64,000 nt of DNA from Phocaeicola faecalis (GTDB lineage: Bacteria; Bacteroidota; Bacteroidia; Bacteroidales; Bacteroidaceae), in assembly GCF_021730445.1 (NCBI RefSeq), contig NZ_JADNRM010000008.1, positions 107,500 to 171,499 of the forward strand, read 5' to 3'. Under the pieces are notes generated by a model. The model was given only the letters and a program-made list of their open reading frames with translations. It did no database searches and was not told the DNA's origin. Below, in pieces: positions 20,653 to 31,762 of the stretch (its first letter is position 1; each line of letters starts with the position of its first letter). Position numbers and translations under genes: made by a program.

Positions 20653-21270
20653 ATGCCAGGATTATTAGGAAAGAAAATCGGAATGACATCCGTTTTCAGT
20701 GCTGATGGTAAGAATGTACCATGCACTGTTATCGAAGCTGGTCCTTGTGTAGTTACTCAGATTAAGAGTGTCGAAAAAGACGGCTATGCAGCTGTTCAGG
20801 TAGGTTTCCAGGACAAAAAGGAAAAACACACTACCAAACCTTTGATGGGACACTTTAAAAAAGCTGGTGTAACTCCAAAGAGACACTTGGCCGAGTTCAA
20901 AGATTTTGAAACAGAATTGAATTTAGGAGATGCAATTACTGTAGAATTGTTCAATGACGCTGCTTATGTGGATGTTGTTGGTACTTCTAAGGGTAAAGGT
21001 TTCCAAGGTGTTGTAAAAAGACATGGATTTGGTGGTGTAGGTCAGACTACTCACGGTCAGCACAACCGCGCTCGTAAACCGGGTTCTATCGGTGCTTGTT
21101 CATACCCTGCAAAAGTATTCAAAGGAATGCGCATGGGTGGTCAGATGGGCGGTGACCGCGTGACTACACACAACTTACAGGTATTAAAAGTGATTCCGGA
21201 ACACAACTTGCTGTTGATTAAGGGTTCTGTACCGGGTTGCAAAGGTTCAATCGTAATAATTGAAAAATAA
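20653..21270 (+). CDS. rplC: 50S ribosomal protein uL3
   Basis: The 205-residue protein reaches toward the peptidyl-transferase centre through the loop [20 protein letters not shown]. Its stop overlaps the first base of rplD by one nucleotide, implying translational coupling. Confidence 0.98.
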   Translation: MPGLLGKKIGMTSVFSADGKNVPCTVIEAGPCVVTQIKSVEKDGYAAVQVGFQDKKEKHTTKPLMGHFKKAGVTPKRHLAEFKDFETELNLGDAITVELFNDAAYVDVVGTSKGKGFQGVVKRHGFGGVGQTTHGQHNRARKPGSIGACSYPAKVFKGMRMGGQMGGDRVTTHNLQVLKVIPEHNLLLIKGSVPGCKGSIVIIEK

Positions 21271-21896
21271 TGGAAGTTAACGTATTAAATATTAAAGGTG
21301 AAGACACCGGAAGAAAGGTTACGTTAAACGAATCAATCTTCGGAATTGAACCCAATGATCACGCTATCTATCTGGATGTTAAACAGTTTATGGCTAACCA
21401 ACGTCAGGGAACTCACAAATCTAAAGAAAGAAGCGAAATCAGCGGTTCTACTCGTAAATTAGGTCGTCAAAAAGGTGGTGGCGGTGCACGTCGCGGTGAT
21501 ATCAACTCTCCGGTTTTGGTAGGTGGTGCTCGTGTATTTGGTCCAAAACCTCGTGACTACTGGTTCAAACTGAATAAAAAAGTTAAGACATTGGCTCGTA
21601 AGTCAGCTTTGTCTTATAAAGCACAAGCAAACGCAATCGTTATCGTTGAAGACTTCACTTTTGAAGCTCCTAAGACAAAAGATTTCGTTGCAATGGTAAA
21701 TAATCTTAAAATTGCTGACAAGAAGTTGCTTTTGGTTTTGCCGGAAGCTAATAAAAACGTATATTTGTCAGCTCGTAACATCGAACGTGCTAACGTAGCA
21801 ATTGCTTCTGCATTAAATACTTACAAAGTATTGGATGCTGAAACCCTTGTTGTTACAGAAAGCTCGCTCAAAGCTATCGAGAATATCTTATCTTAA
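21270..21896 (+). CDS. rplD: 50S ribosomal protein uL4
   Basis: The 208-residue exit-tunnel protein has an extended loop ([19 protein letters not shown]) and globular domain. In gamma-proteobacteria L4 also represses the S10 operon. No matching leader is recognisable here apart from the hairpin before rpsJ. Confidence 0.98.
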   Translation: MEVNVLNIKGEDTGRKVTLNESIFGIEPNDHAIYLDVKQFMANQRQGTHKSKERSEISGSTRKLGRQKGGGGARRGDINSPVLVGGARVFGPKPRDYWFKLNKKVKTLARKSALSYKAQANAIVIVEDFTFEAPKTKDFVAMVNNLKIADKKLLLVLPEANKNVYLSARNIERANVAIASALNTYKVLDAETLVVTESSLKAIENILS

Positions 21897-21903
21897 TTTA
21901 AAA

Positions 21904-21909
21904 AGGAGG
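21904..21909 (+). promoter_or_regulatory. Strong Shine-Dalgarno site of rplW
   Basis: AGGAGG lies 8 bases before the rplW ATG, in the 21-base spacer after rplD. Confidence 0.65.
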
Positions 21910-21917
21910 CTTAGATA

Positions 21918-22208
21918 ATGGGAATTATTATTAAACCGTTGGTTACAGAGAAAATGACTGCGATTACCGAAAAGTTAAACCGTTTCGGCTTTATTGTACG
22001 TCCTGAGGCTAACAAGTTGGAAATTAAGAATGAGATTGAAGCTTTGTATAATGTTACAGTAGTAGATGTAAATACGCTAAGATATTCTGGAAAGAATAAG
22101 AGCCGTTATACTAAAACTGGACTTATCAGTGGCCGTACAAATGCTTATAAGAAAGCAATTGTTACATTGAAGGAAGGTGATACTATTGATTTTTATAGCA
22201 ATATTTAA
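21918..22208 (+). CDS. rplW: 50S ribosomal protein uL23
   Basis: The 96-residue protein at the tunnel exit docks SRP and trigger factor. It starts [23 protein letters not shown] and ends in the [19 protein letters not shown] strand. It has a perfect SD, unlike most genes in this operon. Confidence 0.97.
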   Translation: MGIIIKPLVTEKMTAITEKLNRFGFIVRPEANKLEIKNEIEALYNVTVVDVNTLRYSGKNKSRYTKTGLISGRTNAYKKAIVTLKEGDTIDFYSNI

Positions 22209-22213
22209 TAAAG

Positions 22214-23035
22214 ATGGCAGTACGTAAATTTAAGCCCACAACACCGGGGCAAAGACATAAGATTATTGGTACTTTTGAGGAAATTACTGCGTCAGTACCA
22301 GAAAAGTCTCTTGTAAGCGGAAAACGTGTATCAGGAGGTCGTAATAATGTCGGTAAAATGACGGTTCGCTATGTCGGCGGTGGTCATAAGCAAAAATACC
22401 GTTTTATTGATTTCAAGAGAAATAAAGACGGCGTTCCAGCAGTGGTTAAAACTATTGAATACGATCCGAATCGTTCGGCTCGTATCGCTTTGTTGTTTTA
22501 TGCTGATGGTGAAAAAAGATATATTATTGCTCCTAATGGATTGCAAGTTGGTAGCACTTTGATGTCTGGAGTTAGTGCAGCGCCTGAGATTGGTAACGCA
22601 CTTCCACTCGAAAACATCCCTGTCGGTACTGTAATTCACAATATTGAATTGCGTCCGGGTCAAGGTGCAGCTTTGGTAAGATCGGCTGGTAATTTTGCTC
22701 AGTTGACTTCAAGAGAAGGTAAGTATTGTGTAATCAAATTGCCTTCAGGTGAAGTAAGACAAATACTTAGTGCTTGTAAGGCTACTATTGGTAGCGTAGG
22801 TAACTCTGATCATGGATTGGAAAGTTCTGGTAAGGCAGGTCGTTCTCGTTGGTTGGGACGTCGTCCTCGCAACCGTGGTGTTGTTATGAACCCGGTTGAT
22901 CACCCGATGGGTGGTGGTGAAGGACGTGCTTCAGGAGGTCATCCAAGATCACGTACAGGCTTGTATGCTAAGGGCTTGAAGACAAGAGCTCCTAAGAAAC
23001 AGTCTTCTAAGTATATTATCGAGAGAAGAAAGTAA
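22214..23035 (+). CDS. rplB: 50S ribosomal protein uL2
   Basis: The 273-residue protein is essential for subunit association and peptidyl transfer. The conserved histidine-containing stretch [19 protein letters not shown] near the C-terminus is intact, as is GRRPRNRG. Confidence 0.98.
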   Translation: MAVRKFKPTTPGQRHKIIGTFEEITASVPEKSLVSGKRVSGGRNNVGKMTVRYVGGGHKQKYRFIDFKRNKDGVPAVVKTIEYDPNRSARIALLFYADGEKRYIIAPNGLQVGSTLMSGVSAAPEIGNALPLENIPVGTVIHNIELRPGQGAALVRSAGNFAQLTSREGKYCVIKLPSGEVRQILSACKATIGSVGNSDHGLESSGKAGRSRWLGRRPRNRGVVMNPVDHPMGGGEGRASGGHPRSRTGLYAKGLKTRAPKKQSSKYIIERRK

Positions 23036-23057
23036 TAACTGATTAATTGAGTAAATT

Positions 23058-23327
23058 ATGAGTCGTTCATTAAAAAAAGGTCCATATATTAACGTAAAAC
23101 TGGAAAGCAAAGTGCTTGCTATGAATGAAAGCGGCAAGAAGAATGTCGTTAAAACTTGGGCTAGAGCTTCAATGATTTCGCCTGATTTCGTAGGGCATAC
23201 AATTGCAGTTCATAACGGAAATAAATTTATTCCTGTTTACGTTACTGAAAACATGGTAGGACACAAGTTGGGCGAATTCGCACCAACACGTACATTCCGT
23301 GGTCATGCTGGTAACAAGAAAAAATAA
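23058..23327 (+). CDS. rpsS: 30S ribosomal protein uS19
   Basis: The 89-residue small-subunit head protein starts [19 protein letters not shown] and contains [18 protein letters not shown], the conserved 16S-binding end. Confidence 0.98.
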   Translation: MSRSLKKGPYINVKLESKVLAMNESGKKNVVKTWARASMISPDFVGHTIAVHNGNKFIPVYVTENMVGHKLGEFAPTRTFRGHAGNKKK

Positions 23328-23363
23328 GCAGGATAATCTGAAGAAATAATAAAGTAATAAATA

Positions 23364-23774
23364 ATGGGAGCAAGAAAAAAAATATCGGCTGAAAAAAGAA
23401 AAGAAGCCCTTAAGACCATGTATTTTGCAAAGTTGCAAAATGTTCCTACATCTCCACGCAAAATGCGTCTCGTGGCTGACATGATTCGTGGTATGGAAGT
23501 GAACCGTGCATTGGGTGTCTTGAAGTTTTCTTCTAAAGAAGCTTCTGCAAGAGTGGAAAAGCTATTGCGCTCTGCTATTGCTAACTGGGAACAGAAAAAC
23601 GAACGTAAAGCAGAGGACGGTGAATTGTTTGTAACAAAGATTTATGTTGATGGTGGTGCAATGCTGAAAAGAATGCGTCCGGCTCCACAGGGAAGAGGTT
23701 ACAGAATTCGCAAACGTTCAAATCACGTGACTTTGTTCGTTGATTCTAAGAATACTAATGATAATCAAAATTAA
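23364..23774 (+). CDS. rplV: 50S ribosomal protein uL22
   Basis: The 136-residue tunnel protein has a beta-hairpin containing [19 protein letters not shown], the region altered in macrolide resistance. It carries short N- and C-terminal extensions relative to E. coli L22 (110 residues). Confidence 0.97.
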   Translation: MGARKKISAEKRKEALKTMYFAKLQNVPTSPRKMRLVADMIRGMEVNRALGVLKFSSKEASARVEKLLRSAIANWEQKNERKAEDGELFVTKIYVDGGAMLKRMRPAPQGRGYRIRKRSNHVTLFVDSKNTNDNQN

Positions 23775-23780
23775 GACTAG

Positions 23781-24512
23781 ATGGGACAGAAAGTTAATCC
23801 GATAAGCAACCGTTTAGGAATTATCAGAGGATGGGATTCTAACTGGTACGGTGGCAACGATTATGGTGACGCTTTGTTGGAAGACAGCAAAATCCGTAAA
23901 TATTTGAATGCCAGACTTGCAAAAGCCAGCGTTTCAAGAATTGTTATTGAACGTACACTGAAATTGGTGACAATCACAGTTTGTACAGCTCGTCCGGGTA
24001 TTATCATTGGTAAAGGCGGTCAGGAAGTTGACAAGCTGAAAGAAGAGTTGAAGAAAATCACAGATAAGGATATTCAGATTAATATCTTTGAAGTGAAGAG
24101 ACCTGAGCTGGATGCTGTTATTGTAGCTAACAATATCGCTCGTCAGGTAGAAGGTAAGATTGCCTATCGCCGTGCCATTAAAATGGCTATCGCAAATACC
24201 ATGCGTATGGGTGCTGAAGGTATCAAAGTATTGATTTCAGGACGTTTGAATGGCGCTGAAATGGCTCGTTCTGAAATGTATAAAGAAGGAAGAACTCCGT
24301 TGCATACATTCCGTGCAGATATCGACTACTGTCATGCTGAAGCTTTGACTAAGGTTGGTTTGCTGGGTATCAAAGTATGGATTTGCCGTGGTGAAGTGTA
24401 TGGCAAGAAAGAATTAGCACCGAACTTTACTCAGACAAAAGAGAGCGGTCGCGGTGGAAATGGCAACAACAACGGTGGTAAGAACTTCAAAAGAAAGAAA
24501 AACAATCGCTAA
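23781..24512 (+). CDS. rpsC: 30S ribosomal protein uS3
   Basis: The 243-residue mRNA-entry protein has a KH domain with [20 protein letters not shown] and a C-terminal S3 domain ([17 protein letters not shown]). It ends in a basic Gly/Asn-rich tail ([11 protein letters not shown], then KRKKNNR). Confidence 0.98.
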   Translation: MGQKVNPISNRLGIIRGWDSNWYGGNDYGDALLEDSKIRKYLNARLAKASVSRIVIERTLKLVTITVCTARPGIIIGKGGQEVDKLKEELKKITDKDIQINIFEVKRPELDAVIVANNIARQVEGKIAYRRAIKMAIANTMRMGAEGIKVLISGRLNGAEMARSEMYKEGRTPLHTFRADIDYCHAEALTKVGLLGIKVWICRGEVYGKKELAPNFTQTKESGRGGNGNNNGGKNFKRKKNNR

Positions 24513-24533
24513 CGGATTTGAATTTTAGGAATT

Positions 24534-24968
24534 ATGTTACAACCGAAAAAGACAAAATTCAGAAGACAGCAGAAGGGCAGTCAGAAAGGAAATGCTCAAA
24601 GAGGAAACCAATTGGCTTTTGGCTCATTTGGAATTAAATCTTTGGAGACTAAATGGATTACAGGTAGACAAATTGAAGCTGCACGTATTGCGGTAACAAG
24701 ATATATGCAACGTCAAGGACAGATTTGGATCCGTATTTTCCCGGACAAACCTATTACTCGTAAGCCTGCTGATGTGCGTATGGGTAAAGGTAAAGGTGCT
24801 CCTGAAGGCTTCGTTGCTCCGGTTACTCCGGGTCGCATTATCATCGAGGCAGAAGGTGTTCCTTATGAAGTAGCTAAAGAAGCTCTGCGCCTTGCAGCTC
24901 AGAAACTTCCTGTTACTACTAAGTTTATAGTTAGACGTGATTACGATGCTCAAAACCAAAATGCTTAA
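24534..24968 (+). CDS. rplP: 50S ribosomal protein uL16
   Basis: The 144-residue protein organises the A-site tRNA pocket. It starts [15 protein letters not shown] and includes [22 protein letters not shown]. Confidence 0.98.
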
Positions 24969-24974
24969 TTTATT

Positions 24975-25169
24975 ATGAAGATTGCAGAAATTAGAGAAAT
25001 AGCTACCAATGAATTGGCAGAAAGAATTGAAGCTGAAGTAGCCAATTACAATCAGATGGTTTTAAATCATTCTATCTCTCCGCTGGATAATCCTGCACAG
25101 ATTAAGAAATTACGCAGAACAATCGCGCGTATGAAAGCAGAATTGCGTCAGAGAGAACTTAACAAATAA
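24975..25169 (+). CDS. rpmC: 50S ribosomal protein uL29
   Basis: The 64-residue two-helix protein lies near the tunnel exit. It starts [20 protein letters not shown] and ends [18 protein letters not shown]. It is adjacent to rplP (6 bases) and rpsQ (2 bases). Confidence 0.97.
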   Translation: MKIAEIREIATNELAERIEAEVANYNQMVLNHSISPLDNPAQIKKLRRTIARMKAELRQRELNK

Positions 25170-25171
25170 TA

Positions 25172-25438
25172 ATGGTCCTCATGGAAGCTAGAAATTTAAG
25201 AAAAGAAAGAACTGGTGTTGTAGTAAGTAATAAAATGGATAAGACCATTACTGTTGCTGCTAAGTTTAAGGAAAAACACCCTATTTATGGTAAGTTCGTT
25301 TCTAAGACGAAGAAATACCATGCTCATGATGAAAAGAATGAATGTAATGTAGGTGATACAGTACAGATCATGGAAACTCGTCCTTTGAGCAAAACTAAGA
25401 GATGGAGATTGGTTGAAATAATTGAAAGAGCTAAGTAA
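25172..25438 (+). CDS. rpsQ: 30S ribosomal protein uS17
   Basis: The 88-residue OB-fold 16S-binding protein contains [19 protein letters not shown] and [21 protein letters not shown]. An in-frame ATG at 25181 ([10 protein letters not shown]) is an equally plausible start, because family conservation begins after it. Confidence 0.95.
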   Translation: MVLMEARNLRKERTGVVVSNKMDKTITVAAKFKEKHPIYGKFVSKTKKYHAHDEKNECNVGDTVQIMETRPLSKTKRWRLVEIIERAK

Positions 25439-25440
25439 TT

Positions 25441-25806
25441 ATGATACAAGTAGAATCCAGACTTACAGTGTGTGACAACAGTGGCGCTAAAGAAGCTCTT
25501 TGTATCCGCGTTTTGGGCGGTACAAGGAGACGTTACGCCTCTGTAGGGGATGTCATTGTAGTTTCTATCAAGAGTGTAATCCCCTCTAGTGATGTTAAAA
25601 AAGGTGCAGTATCAAAGGCTTTAATTGTACGTACTAAGAAAGAAATCCGTCGTGCTGATGGTTCTTATATTCGTTTTGATGATAATGCTTGCGTATTATT
25701 GAACAACGCAGGTGAAATTAGAGGAAGTCGTATCTTTGGCCCTGTAGCAAGAGAGTTGCGTGCTGCAAACATGAAAGTGGTATCACTTGCACCTGAAGTA
25801 CTTTAA
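25441..25806 (+). CDS. rplN: 50S ribosomal protein uL14
   Basis: The 121-residue protein at the subunit interface starts [27 protein letters not shown] and includes [13 protein letters not shown]. It is full length and begins 2 bases after rpsQ. Confidence 0.98.
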   Translation: MIQVESRLTVCDNSGAKEALCIRVLGGTRRRYASVGDVIVVSIKSVIPSSDVKKGAVSKALIVRTKKEIRRADGSYIRFDDNACVLLNNAGEIRGSRIFGPVARELRAANMKVVSLAPEVL

Positions 25807-25826
25807 TTTTGTAAAAGATTTAAGTA

Positions 25827-26150
25827 ATGAGTAAATTACATATTAAAAAAGGCGATACAGTTTACGTAAACTCTGGTGAAGATAAAGGTAAAACTGGCCG
25901 CGTGCTGAAAGTTCTTGTTAAAGAAGGACGTGCACTTGTAGAAGGTATCAATATGGTATCTAAGAGTACCAAACCTAATGCAAAGAATCCTCAGGGAGGT
26001 ATCGTAAAGCAGGAAGCTGCTATTCATATCTCTAACTTGAATGTGGTTGATCCGAAGACTGGTAAACCGACACGTGTGGGAAGAAAAGAAAGTTCTGATG
26101 GAAGAACATTTGTTCGTTATGCTAAAAAATCGGGAGAGGAGATTAAATAA
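25827..26150 (+). CDS. rplX: 50S ribosomal protein uL24
   Basis: The 107-residue KOW-domain protein starts LSHIKKGD-like ([21 protein letters not shown]). It initiates large-subunit assembly. Its last base overlaps the first of rplE (TAATG). Confidence 0.97.
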   Translation: MSKLHIKKGDTVYVNSGEDKGKTGRVLKVLVKEGRALVEGINMVSKSTKPNAKNPQGGIVKQEAAIHISNLNVVDPKTGKPTRVGRKESSDGRTFVRYAKKSGEEIK

Positions 26151-26707
26151 TGAGTAATACTGCTAGCCTTAAGAAAGAATATGCAGAGCGCATTGCGCCT
26201 GCATTGAAGAATCAGTTCCAGTATTCTTCATCTATGCAAATTCCCGTACTTAAGAAGATTGTTATCAATCAGGGCTTGGGTATGGCTGTTGCAGACAAGA
26301 AGATTATTGAAGTTGCTATTAATGAGTTAACAGCAATTACTGGTCAGAAAGCTGTAGCAACAGTTTCACGCAAAGATATCGCTAACTTTAAGTTGCGTAA
26401 GAAAATGCCGATTGGTGTAATGGTAACTTTGCGTCGTGAAAGAATGTATGAGTTCCTTGAAAAACTGGTTCGCGTTGCTTTGCCACGTATCCGTGACTTT
26501 AAAGGTATCGAAAGCAAGTTTGATGGACGAGGTAACTATACATTGGGTATTCAGGAACAAATCATTTTCCCTGAAATAAATATCGATAGTATTACTAAAA
26601 TTCTCGGAATGAATATTACCTTTGTAACTTCTGCTCCGACAGACGAAGAAGGTTATGCCTTGTTAAAGGAATTTGGTTTACCGTTTAAAAACTCAAAAAA
26701 AGATTAA
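26150..26707 (+). CDS. rplE: 50S ribosomal protein uL5
   Basis: The 185-residue 5S rRNA-binding protein contains [19 protein letters not shown] and the P-site loop [20 protein letters not shown]. It overlaps rplX by one base, implying coupled translation. Confidence 0.98.
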   Translation: MSNTASLKKEYAERIAPALKNQFQYSSSMQIPVLKKIVINQGLGMAVADKKIIEVAINELTAITGQKAVATVSRKDIANFKLRKKMPIGVMVTLRRERMYEFLEKLVRVALPRIRDFKGIESKFDGRGNYTLGIQEQIIFPEINIDSITKILGMNITFVTSAPTDEEGYALLKEFGLPFKNSKKD

Positions 26708-26713
26708 TATATT

Positions 26714-27013
26714 ATGGCAAAAGAATCAATGAAGGCTCGTGAAGTAAAAAGAGCCAAACTTGTAGCCAAATATGCTGAAAAACGTGCTGCGTTGAAGAAG
26801 ATTGTTAATTCAGGTGACCCTGCTGAAGCTTTTGAAGCTGCTCAGAAATTACAGGCTCTTCCTAAGAATTCTAATCCTATTCGTTTGCATAATCGTTGTA
26901 AATTGACTGGTCGTCCTAAAGGTTATATTCGTCAGTTCGGAATCTCAAGAATTCAGTTCCGCGAAATGGCTTCTAATGGATTGATTCCGGGCGTTAAGAA
27001 AGCAAGCTGGTAA
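26714..27013 (+). CDS. rpsN: 30S ribosomal protein uS14
   Basis: The 99-residue long form lacks the CxxC zinc motif; the position reads [20 protein letters not shown]. This is the zinc-independent type found in E. coli and Bacteroides. Confidence 0.97.
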   Translation: MAKESMKAREVKRAKLVAKYAEKRAALKKIVNSGDPAEAFEAAQKLQALPKNSNPIRLHNRCKLTGRPKGYIRQFGISRIQFREMASNGLIPGVKKASW

Positions 27014-27071
27014 TTCTTTTTATTTTTAAATATTGTCAGGGTGGTCCTGATTAATTTAATTAATTATTTAT

Positions 27072-27467
27072 ATGACAGATCCAATCGCAGATTATCTCAC
27101 CAGATTGAGAAATGCAATTAGTGCAAAGCACAGAGTAGTAGAAGTGCCTGCCTCAAATTTGAAAAAGGAAATCACTAAGATTCTTTTTGAAAAAGGCTAC
27201 ATTCTGAACTACAAATTCGTAGAAGATGGTCCTCAAGGAACTATCAAAGTGGCTTTGAAGTATGACACAGTAAACAAAGTAAACGCAATCAAGAAGTTGA
27301 TTAGAGTTTCTTCTCCGGGTTTGCGTCAGTATACTGGTTACAAAGACATGCCGAGAGTAATTAATGGTTTAGGTATTGCTATAATATCTACTTCCAAAGG
27401 TGTAATGACTAACAAAGAAGCTGCCGAGCTGAAAATTGGTGGTGAAGTTCTTTGTTACGTATATTAA
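27072..27467 (+). CDS. rpsH: 30S ribosomal protein uS8
   Basis: The 131-residue central-domain assembly protein starts MTDPIADYLTRLRNAI and ends TNKEAAELKIGGEVLCYVY. In E. coli it represses the spc operon; no matching target site was recognised here. Confidence 0.98.
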   Translation: MTDPIADYLTRLRNAISAKHRVVEVPASNLKKEITKILFEKGYILNYKFVEDGPQGTIKVALKYDTVNKVNAIKKLIRVSSPGLRQYTGYKDMPRVINGLGIAIISTSKGVMTNKEAAELKIGGEVLCYVY

Positions 27468-27469
27468 TT

Positions 27470-27475
27470 AGGAGG
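27470..27475 (+). promoter_or_regulatory. Strong Shine-Dalgarno site of rplF
   Basis: AGGAGG lies 7 bases before the rplF ATG, inside the 15-base spacer after rpsH. Confidence 0.65.
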
Positions 27476-27482
27476 ATAAGCA

Positions 27483-28052
27483 ATGTCAAGAATAGGAAAA
27501 TTACCCATTAGTATTCCCGCTGGAGTAACAGTTACTCTGAAGGACAATGTAGTTACAGTAAAAGGTCCTAAAGGCGAATTAAGCCAATTTGTTGATCCCT
27601 CTATCAATGTTGCTGTTGAAGATGGACATGTGGTGTTGACAGAAAATGAAAATGCAATGTTGGATAACACAAAGCAGAGACATGCTTTCCACGGCTTGTA
27701 TCGCTCATTGGTTAACAACATGGTTGTTGGTGTTTCTGAAGGTTACAAAAAAGAACTGGAACTTGTCGGTGTAGGTTACCGTGCTTCAAACAATGGTAAT
27801 ATTATTGATTTCGCATTAGGTTATACTCATAACATCTTTATGCAGTTGCCTCCTGAAATCAAAGTAGAAACTAAGTCAGAAAGAAATAAGAACCCTCTTA
27901 TTATATTGGAATCTTGTGACAAACAGCTGTTAGGTCAGGTTTGTTCAAAAATACGTTCTTTCCGTAAGCCGGAACCTTATAAAGGTAAAGGTATTAAGTT
28001 TGTTGGCGAAGAAATTCGTAGAAAGTCTGGTAAGTCAGCCGGTGCTAAATAA
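27483..28052 (+). CDS. rplF: 50S ribosomal protein uL6
   Basis: The 189-residue protein lies near the factor-binding site. It starts MSRIGKLPISIPAGVTV; the two L6 repeats and the PEPYKGKGIKFVGEEIRRKSGKS end are intact. Confidence 0.98.
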   Translation: MSRIGKLPISIPAGVTVTLKDNVVTVKGPKGELSQFVDPSINVAVEDGHVVLTENENAMLDNTKQRHAFHGLYRSLVNNMVVGVSEGYKKELELVGVGYRASNNGNIIDFALGYTHNIFMQLPPEIKVETKSERNKNPLIILESCDKQLLGQVCSKIRSFRKPEPYKGKGIKFVGEEIRRKSGKSAGAK

Positions 28053-28073
28053 TTTACATAAAATTGTATTATC

Positions 28074-28415
28074 ATGACAACAAAATTAGAAAGACGAATC
28101 AAGATCAAATATAGAGTACGCAATAAGGTTTCAGGTACTACTGAACGTCCGCGTATGAGTGTGTTTAGAAGTAACAAGCAGATTTATGTTCAGGTTATCG
28201 ATGATTTGGCTGGTAAGACTTTGGCTTCAGCTTCATCTTTGGGAATGGAAGCTATGCCTAAGAAAGAACAAGCTGCTAAAGTTGGTGAACTGATTGCTAA
28301 AAAAGCTCAGGAAGCTGGTATTACGACTGTCGTGTTCGACCGTAATGGTTACTTGTATCATGGGAGAATAAAAGAAGTGGCTGATGCTGCTCGTAACGGT
28401 GGACTTAAATTTTAA
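28074..28415 (+). CDS. rplR: 50S ribosomal protein uL18
   Basis: The 113-residue 5S rRNA-binding protein starts [19 protein letters not shown] and includes [20 protein letters not shown] and [19 protein letters not shown]. Confidence 0.98.
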   Translation: MTTKLERRIKIKYRVRNKVSGTTERPRMSVFRSNKQIYVQVIDDLAGKTLASASSLGMEAMPKKEQAAKVGELIAKKAQEAGITTVVFDRNGYLYHGRIKEVADAARNGGLKF

Positions 28416-28421
28416 TCAATT

Positions 28422-28937
28422 ATGGCAGTTAATAATAGAGTTAAGATAACTAACGATATAGAGTTAAAGGACAGATTGGTTGCTATTAACCGTGTTACAA
28501 AAGTAACAAAAGGTGGTAGAACATTCAGCTTCTCTGCAATTGTCGTTGTTGGAAACGAAGACGGTATCATTGGTTGGGGTCTTGGTAAAGCAGGTGAAGT
28601 TACAGCTGCTATTGCTAAAGGCGTAGAGGCAGCTAAAAAGAACCTTACTCGCGTTCCCGTTCTGAAAGGCACAGTTCCTCACGAACAATCTGCTAGATTC
28701 GGCGGTGCCGAAGTATTCATCAAACCGGCTTCTACCGGTACTGGTGTTGTAGCAGGTGGCGCTATGCGTGCTGTTTTGGAAAGTGTTGGTATTACAGACG
28801 TTTTGGCTAAGTCAAAAGGTTCTTCTAACCCGCACAACTTGGTAAAAGCTACAATCCTAGCTTTGGGTGAAATGAGAGATGCTCGCATGGTAGCTCAGAA
28901 CAGAGGTGTAAGTATGGAAAAAGTATTTAGAGGATAA
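28422..28937 (+). CDS. rpsE: 30S ribosomal protein uS5
   Basis: The 171-residue fidelity protein contains [21 protein letters not shown] and the C-terminal [20 protein letters not shown]. It is followed 9 bases later by rpmD. Confidence 0.98.
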   Translation: MAVNNRVKITNDIELKDRLVAINRVTKVTKGGRTFSFSAIVVVGNEDGIIGWGLGKAGEVTAAIAKGVEAAKKNLTRVPVLKGTVPHEQSARFGGAEVFIKPASTGTGVVAGGAMRAVLESVGITDVLAKSKGSSNPHNLVKATILALGEMRDARMVAQNRGVSMEKVFRG

Positions 28938-28942
28938 GGAGG
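28936..28942 (+). promoter_or_regulatory. Strong Shine-Dalgarno site of rpmD
   Basis: AAGGAGG lies 4 bases before the rpmD ATG and overlaps the rpsE stop codon. Confidence 0.65.
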
Positions 28943-28946
28943 AAAT

Positions 28947-29123
28947 ATGTCAACTATTAAGATTAAACAAGTAAAAAGTAGAATTGGTGCTCCTGCTGAT
29001 CAGAAAAGAGTACTCGATGCACTGGGACTTCGCAAAATGAATCGTGTGGTTGAACACGAAGCAACTCCTTCAATTCTTGGAATGGTAAATAAGGTTAAAC
29101 ACTTGGTTGCCATCGTTAAGTAA
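28947..29123 (+). CDS. rpmD: 50S ribosomal protein uL30
   Basis: This short 58-residue gene starts MSTIKIKQVKSRIGAPADQK, continues VLDALGLRKMNRVVEHEATP and ends MVNKVKHLVAIVK. It lies in its usual place between rpsE and rplO. It has a perfect SD. The length is normal for bacterial L30. Confidence 0.97.
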   Translation: MSTIKIKQVKSRIGAPADQKRVLDALGLRKMNRVVEHEATPSILGMVNKVKHLVAIVK

Positions 29124-29153
29124 TTCATTGTTAATAAAAAAACTAATTACGAT

Positions 29154-29600
29154 ATGAATTTAAGTAATTTAAAACCTGCAGAAGGATCTACAAAGACCAG
29201 AAAAAGAGTTGGCCGTGGTGCTGGTTCTGGTTTAGGCGGTACTTCTACAAGAGGTCATAAAGGAGCTAAGTCAAGATCAGGCTATTCAAAGAAGATCGGT
29301 TTTGAAGGTGGTCAGATGCCTCTTCAACGTCGTGTTCCGAAGTTTGGTTTTAAGAATATTAACCGTGTAGAATACAAAGCAATCAATCTTGAAACTATTC
29401 AGAAATTGGCTGAAGCTAAAAATCTGACTAAAGTGGGAATGAATGACTTTATCGAAGCTGGTTACATTTCTTCTAATCAATTGGTAAAGGTACTAGGTAA
29501 CGGTAGTTTAACTACTAAACTCGATGTAGAAGCAAATGCTTTCTCAAAGAGTGCGGTAGCTGCAATCGAAGCTGTTGGTGGTAATGCAGTAAAACTCTGA
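29154..29600 (+). CDS. rplO: 50S ribosomal protein uL15
   Basis: The 148-residue protein has the long basic Gly-rich N-terminus (GRGAGSGLGGTSTRGHKGAKS) that threads into 23S rRNA and a globular C-terminus. secY begins 4 bases after its stop. Confidence 0.98.
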   Translation: MNLSNLKPAEGSTKTRKRVGRGAGSGLGGTSTRGHKGAKSRSGYSKKIGFEGGQMPLQRRVPKFGFKNINRVEYKAINLETIQKLAEAKNLTKVGMNDFIEAGYISSNQLVKVLGNGSLTTKLDVEANAFSKSAVAAIEAVGGNAVKL

Positions 29601-29604
29601 TTCA

Positions 29605-30951
29605 ATGAGAAAATCTATTGAAACATTAAAGAATATATGGAAAATTGAGGATCTGAGACAAAGGATCCTCATTACTATATTATTTGTTGCAATATACAGG
29701 TTTGGTTCTTACGTGGTTCTTCCAGGTATTAACCCGGCTATGTTAACTCAGTTGCATAAACAAACGAGTGAAGGTTTGTTAGCCTTGTTAAACATGTTCT
29801 CTGGAGGAGCGTTCTCAAATGCATCTATTTTTGCATTGGGAATTATGCCATATATTTCGGCATCAATTGTGATTCAGCTTTTAGCGATTGCTGTTCCCTA
29901 CTTTCAGAAAATCCAACGTGAAGGTGAAAGTGGTAGACGAAAAATCAATCAGTATACTCGTATATTGACAATTGCTATCTTGATTTTCCAGGCTCCCTCA
30001 TATCTGATTAACTTAAAGATGCAGGCTGGCCCATCACTTAATGCTTCATTAGATTGGACATTCTTTATTATTACTTCTACCATCATTTTGGCAGCAGGAA
30101 GTATGTTTATCCTGTGGCTTGGAGAAAGAATTACTGATAAAGGTATCGGTAATGGTATTTCATTCATTATTTTGATTGGTATCATTGCACGTTTGCCTCA
30201 ATCTTTGTTTCAGGAAGTCGTTTCCCGTTTATCTTCTCCGGGTGCCGGTGGTATCGTTATGTTCTTATTGGAAATAGTATTCTTACTATTCGTTATTGCA
30301 GGAGCCATTCTTTTGGTTCAGGGGGTTCGCAAGATTCCTGTACAATATGCAAAACGTATTGTAGGCAATAAGCAATATGGTGGTGCCAGACAATATATTC
30401 CTTTGAAAGTGAATGCTGCGAATGTAATGCCTATCATTTTTGCTCAGGCAATTATGTTTATTCCTATTACATTAGTAGGCTTTTCTAATGCTGCTACAGC
30501 AAGTGGTATTGTACGTGCATTTGTAGATCATACTAGCTTCTGGTATAACCTTGTTTTTGCAATATTGATTATTGTATTTACATATTTCTATACTGCAATT
30601 ACAATAAACCCGAACCAGATGGCAGAAGATATGAAGAGAAATAATGGTTTTATTCCGGGAATAAAACCAGGTAAGAATACAGCTGAGTATATAGATGCGA
30701 TTATGTCTCGTATTACTCTGCCGGGTTCTATTTTCTTGGCTGTTATTGCTATTTTCCCTGCTTTTGCAGGTGTATTCGGAGTAAAGGCTGAGTTTGCCCA
30801 GTTCTTCGGTGGAACATCATTGTTGATTCTTGTTGGTGTGGTATTAGATACTCTTCAGCAAGTTGAAAGTCATCTGTTGATGCGTCACTATGACGGATTA
30901 TTGAATTCCGGAAGAATTAAGGGTCGCTCAGGTAATGTCGCTGCATATTAA
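29605..30951 (+). CDS. secY: Preprotein translocase subunit SecY
   Basis: The 448-residue channel protein has ten predicted membrane helices. The plug and pore region (YRFGSYVVLPGINP, GGAFSNASIFALGIMPYISASI), the cytosolic ribosome-docking loop (VQGVRKIPVQYAKR) and MKRNNGFIPGIKPGKNTAEYI are intact. It pairs with SecE encoded upstream at 3733. It is followed by map, as in many bacteria. Confidence 0.98.
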   Translation: MRKSIETLKNIWKIEDLRQRILITILFVAIYRFGSYVVLPGINPAMLTQLHKQTSEGLLALLNMFSGGAFSNASIFALGIMPYISASIVIQLLAIAVPYFQKIQREGESGRRKINQYTRILTIAILIFQAPSYLINLKMQAGPSLNASLDWTFFIITSTIILAAGSMFILWLGERITDKGIGNGISFIILIGIIARLPQSLFQEVVSRLSSPGAGGIVMFLLEIVFLLFVIAGAILLVQGVRKIPVQYAKRIVGNKQYGGARQYIPLKVNAANVMPIIFAQAIMFIPITLVGFSNAATASGIVRAFVDHTSFWYNLVFAILIIVFTYFYTAITINPNQMAEDMKRNNGFIPGIKPGKNTAEYIDAIMSRITLPGSIFLAVIAIFPAFAGVFGVKAEFAQFFGGTSLLILVGVVLDTLQQVESHLLMRHYDGLLNSGRIKGRSGNVAAY

Positions 30952-30963
30952 TTTAGTCTGAAG

Positions 30964-31761
30964 ATGATATTTCTTAAGACAGATGATGAGATAGAGCTGC
31001 TTCGTCAGAGTAACCTACTTGTAGGTAAAACTCTGGCTGAAGTTGCTAAATTGATAAAACCAGGTGTAACAACCAGGGAACTGGATAAGGTAGCAGAAGA
31101 GTTTATTAGAGATAATGGTGCTATTCCTACTTTTAAAGGTTTCCCAAACCAGAATGGTGATCCGTTTCCCAGTACATTATGTACTTCTGTAAATGATCAG
31201 GTTGTACACGGCATTCCGAATGATATACCTTTGAAAGAAGGGGATATCGTTTCTGTTGATTGTGGTACTTACATGAATGGTTTCTGTGGTGATTCTGCCT
31301 ATACATTTTGTGTTGGTGAAGTTGATCCGGAAGTAAGAAAACTTTTGAAAACAACAAAAGAAGCTCTTTATCTTGGCATTGAGAATGCCATTCATGGAAA
31401 AAGATTGGGTGATGTAGGCTATGCGGTTCAGCAGCATTGCGAATCAAATGCTTATGGTGTGGTAAGAGAATTTGTGGGACACGGTATTGGTAAAGAAATG
31501 CATGAAGACCCACAAGTACCCAATTATGGTAAAAGAGGATATGGCACTCTATTGAAAAAAGGAATGTGTATTGCCATTGAACCAATGATTACGTTGGGCT
31601 CTCGTCAGATAGTGATGGAGAGAGATGGATGGACAGTACGCACGAGAGATAGGAAATGTGCTGCTCACTTTGAACATACTGTTGCAATAGGAGTAGGAAA
31701 GGCAGATATTTTATCCTCATTTGAATATGTCGAACAAGTATTAGGAGATAAAGCAATTTAA
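30964..31761 (+). CDS. map: Methionine aminopeptidase, type I
   Basis: The 265-residue M24A enzyme removes the initiator methionine. Metal-ligand motifs are visible: [18 protein letters not shown] (two Asp), [18 protein letters not shown] (His), IAIEPMI (Glu) and [10 protein letters not shown] (Glu). There is no N-terminal zinc-finger extension. The infA start is one base after its stop. Confidence 0.97.
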   Translation: MIFLKTDDEIELLRQSNLLVGKTLAEVAKLIKPGVTTRELDKVAEEFIRDNGAIPTFKGFPNQNGDPFPSTLCTSVNDQVVHGIPNDIPLKEGDIVSVDCGTYMNGFCGDSAYTFCVGEVDPEVRKLLKTTKEALYLGIENAIHGKRLGDVGYAVQQHCESNAYGVVREFVGHGIGKEMHEDPQVPNYGKRGYGTLLKKGMCIAIEPMITLGSRQIVMERDGWTVRTRDRKCAAHFEHTVAIGVGKADILSSFEYVEQVLGDKAI

Positions 31762-31762
31762 T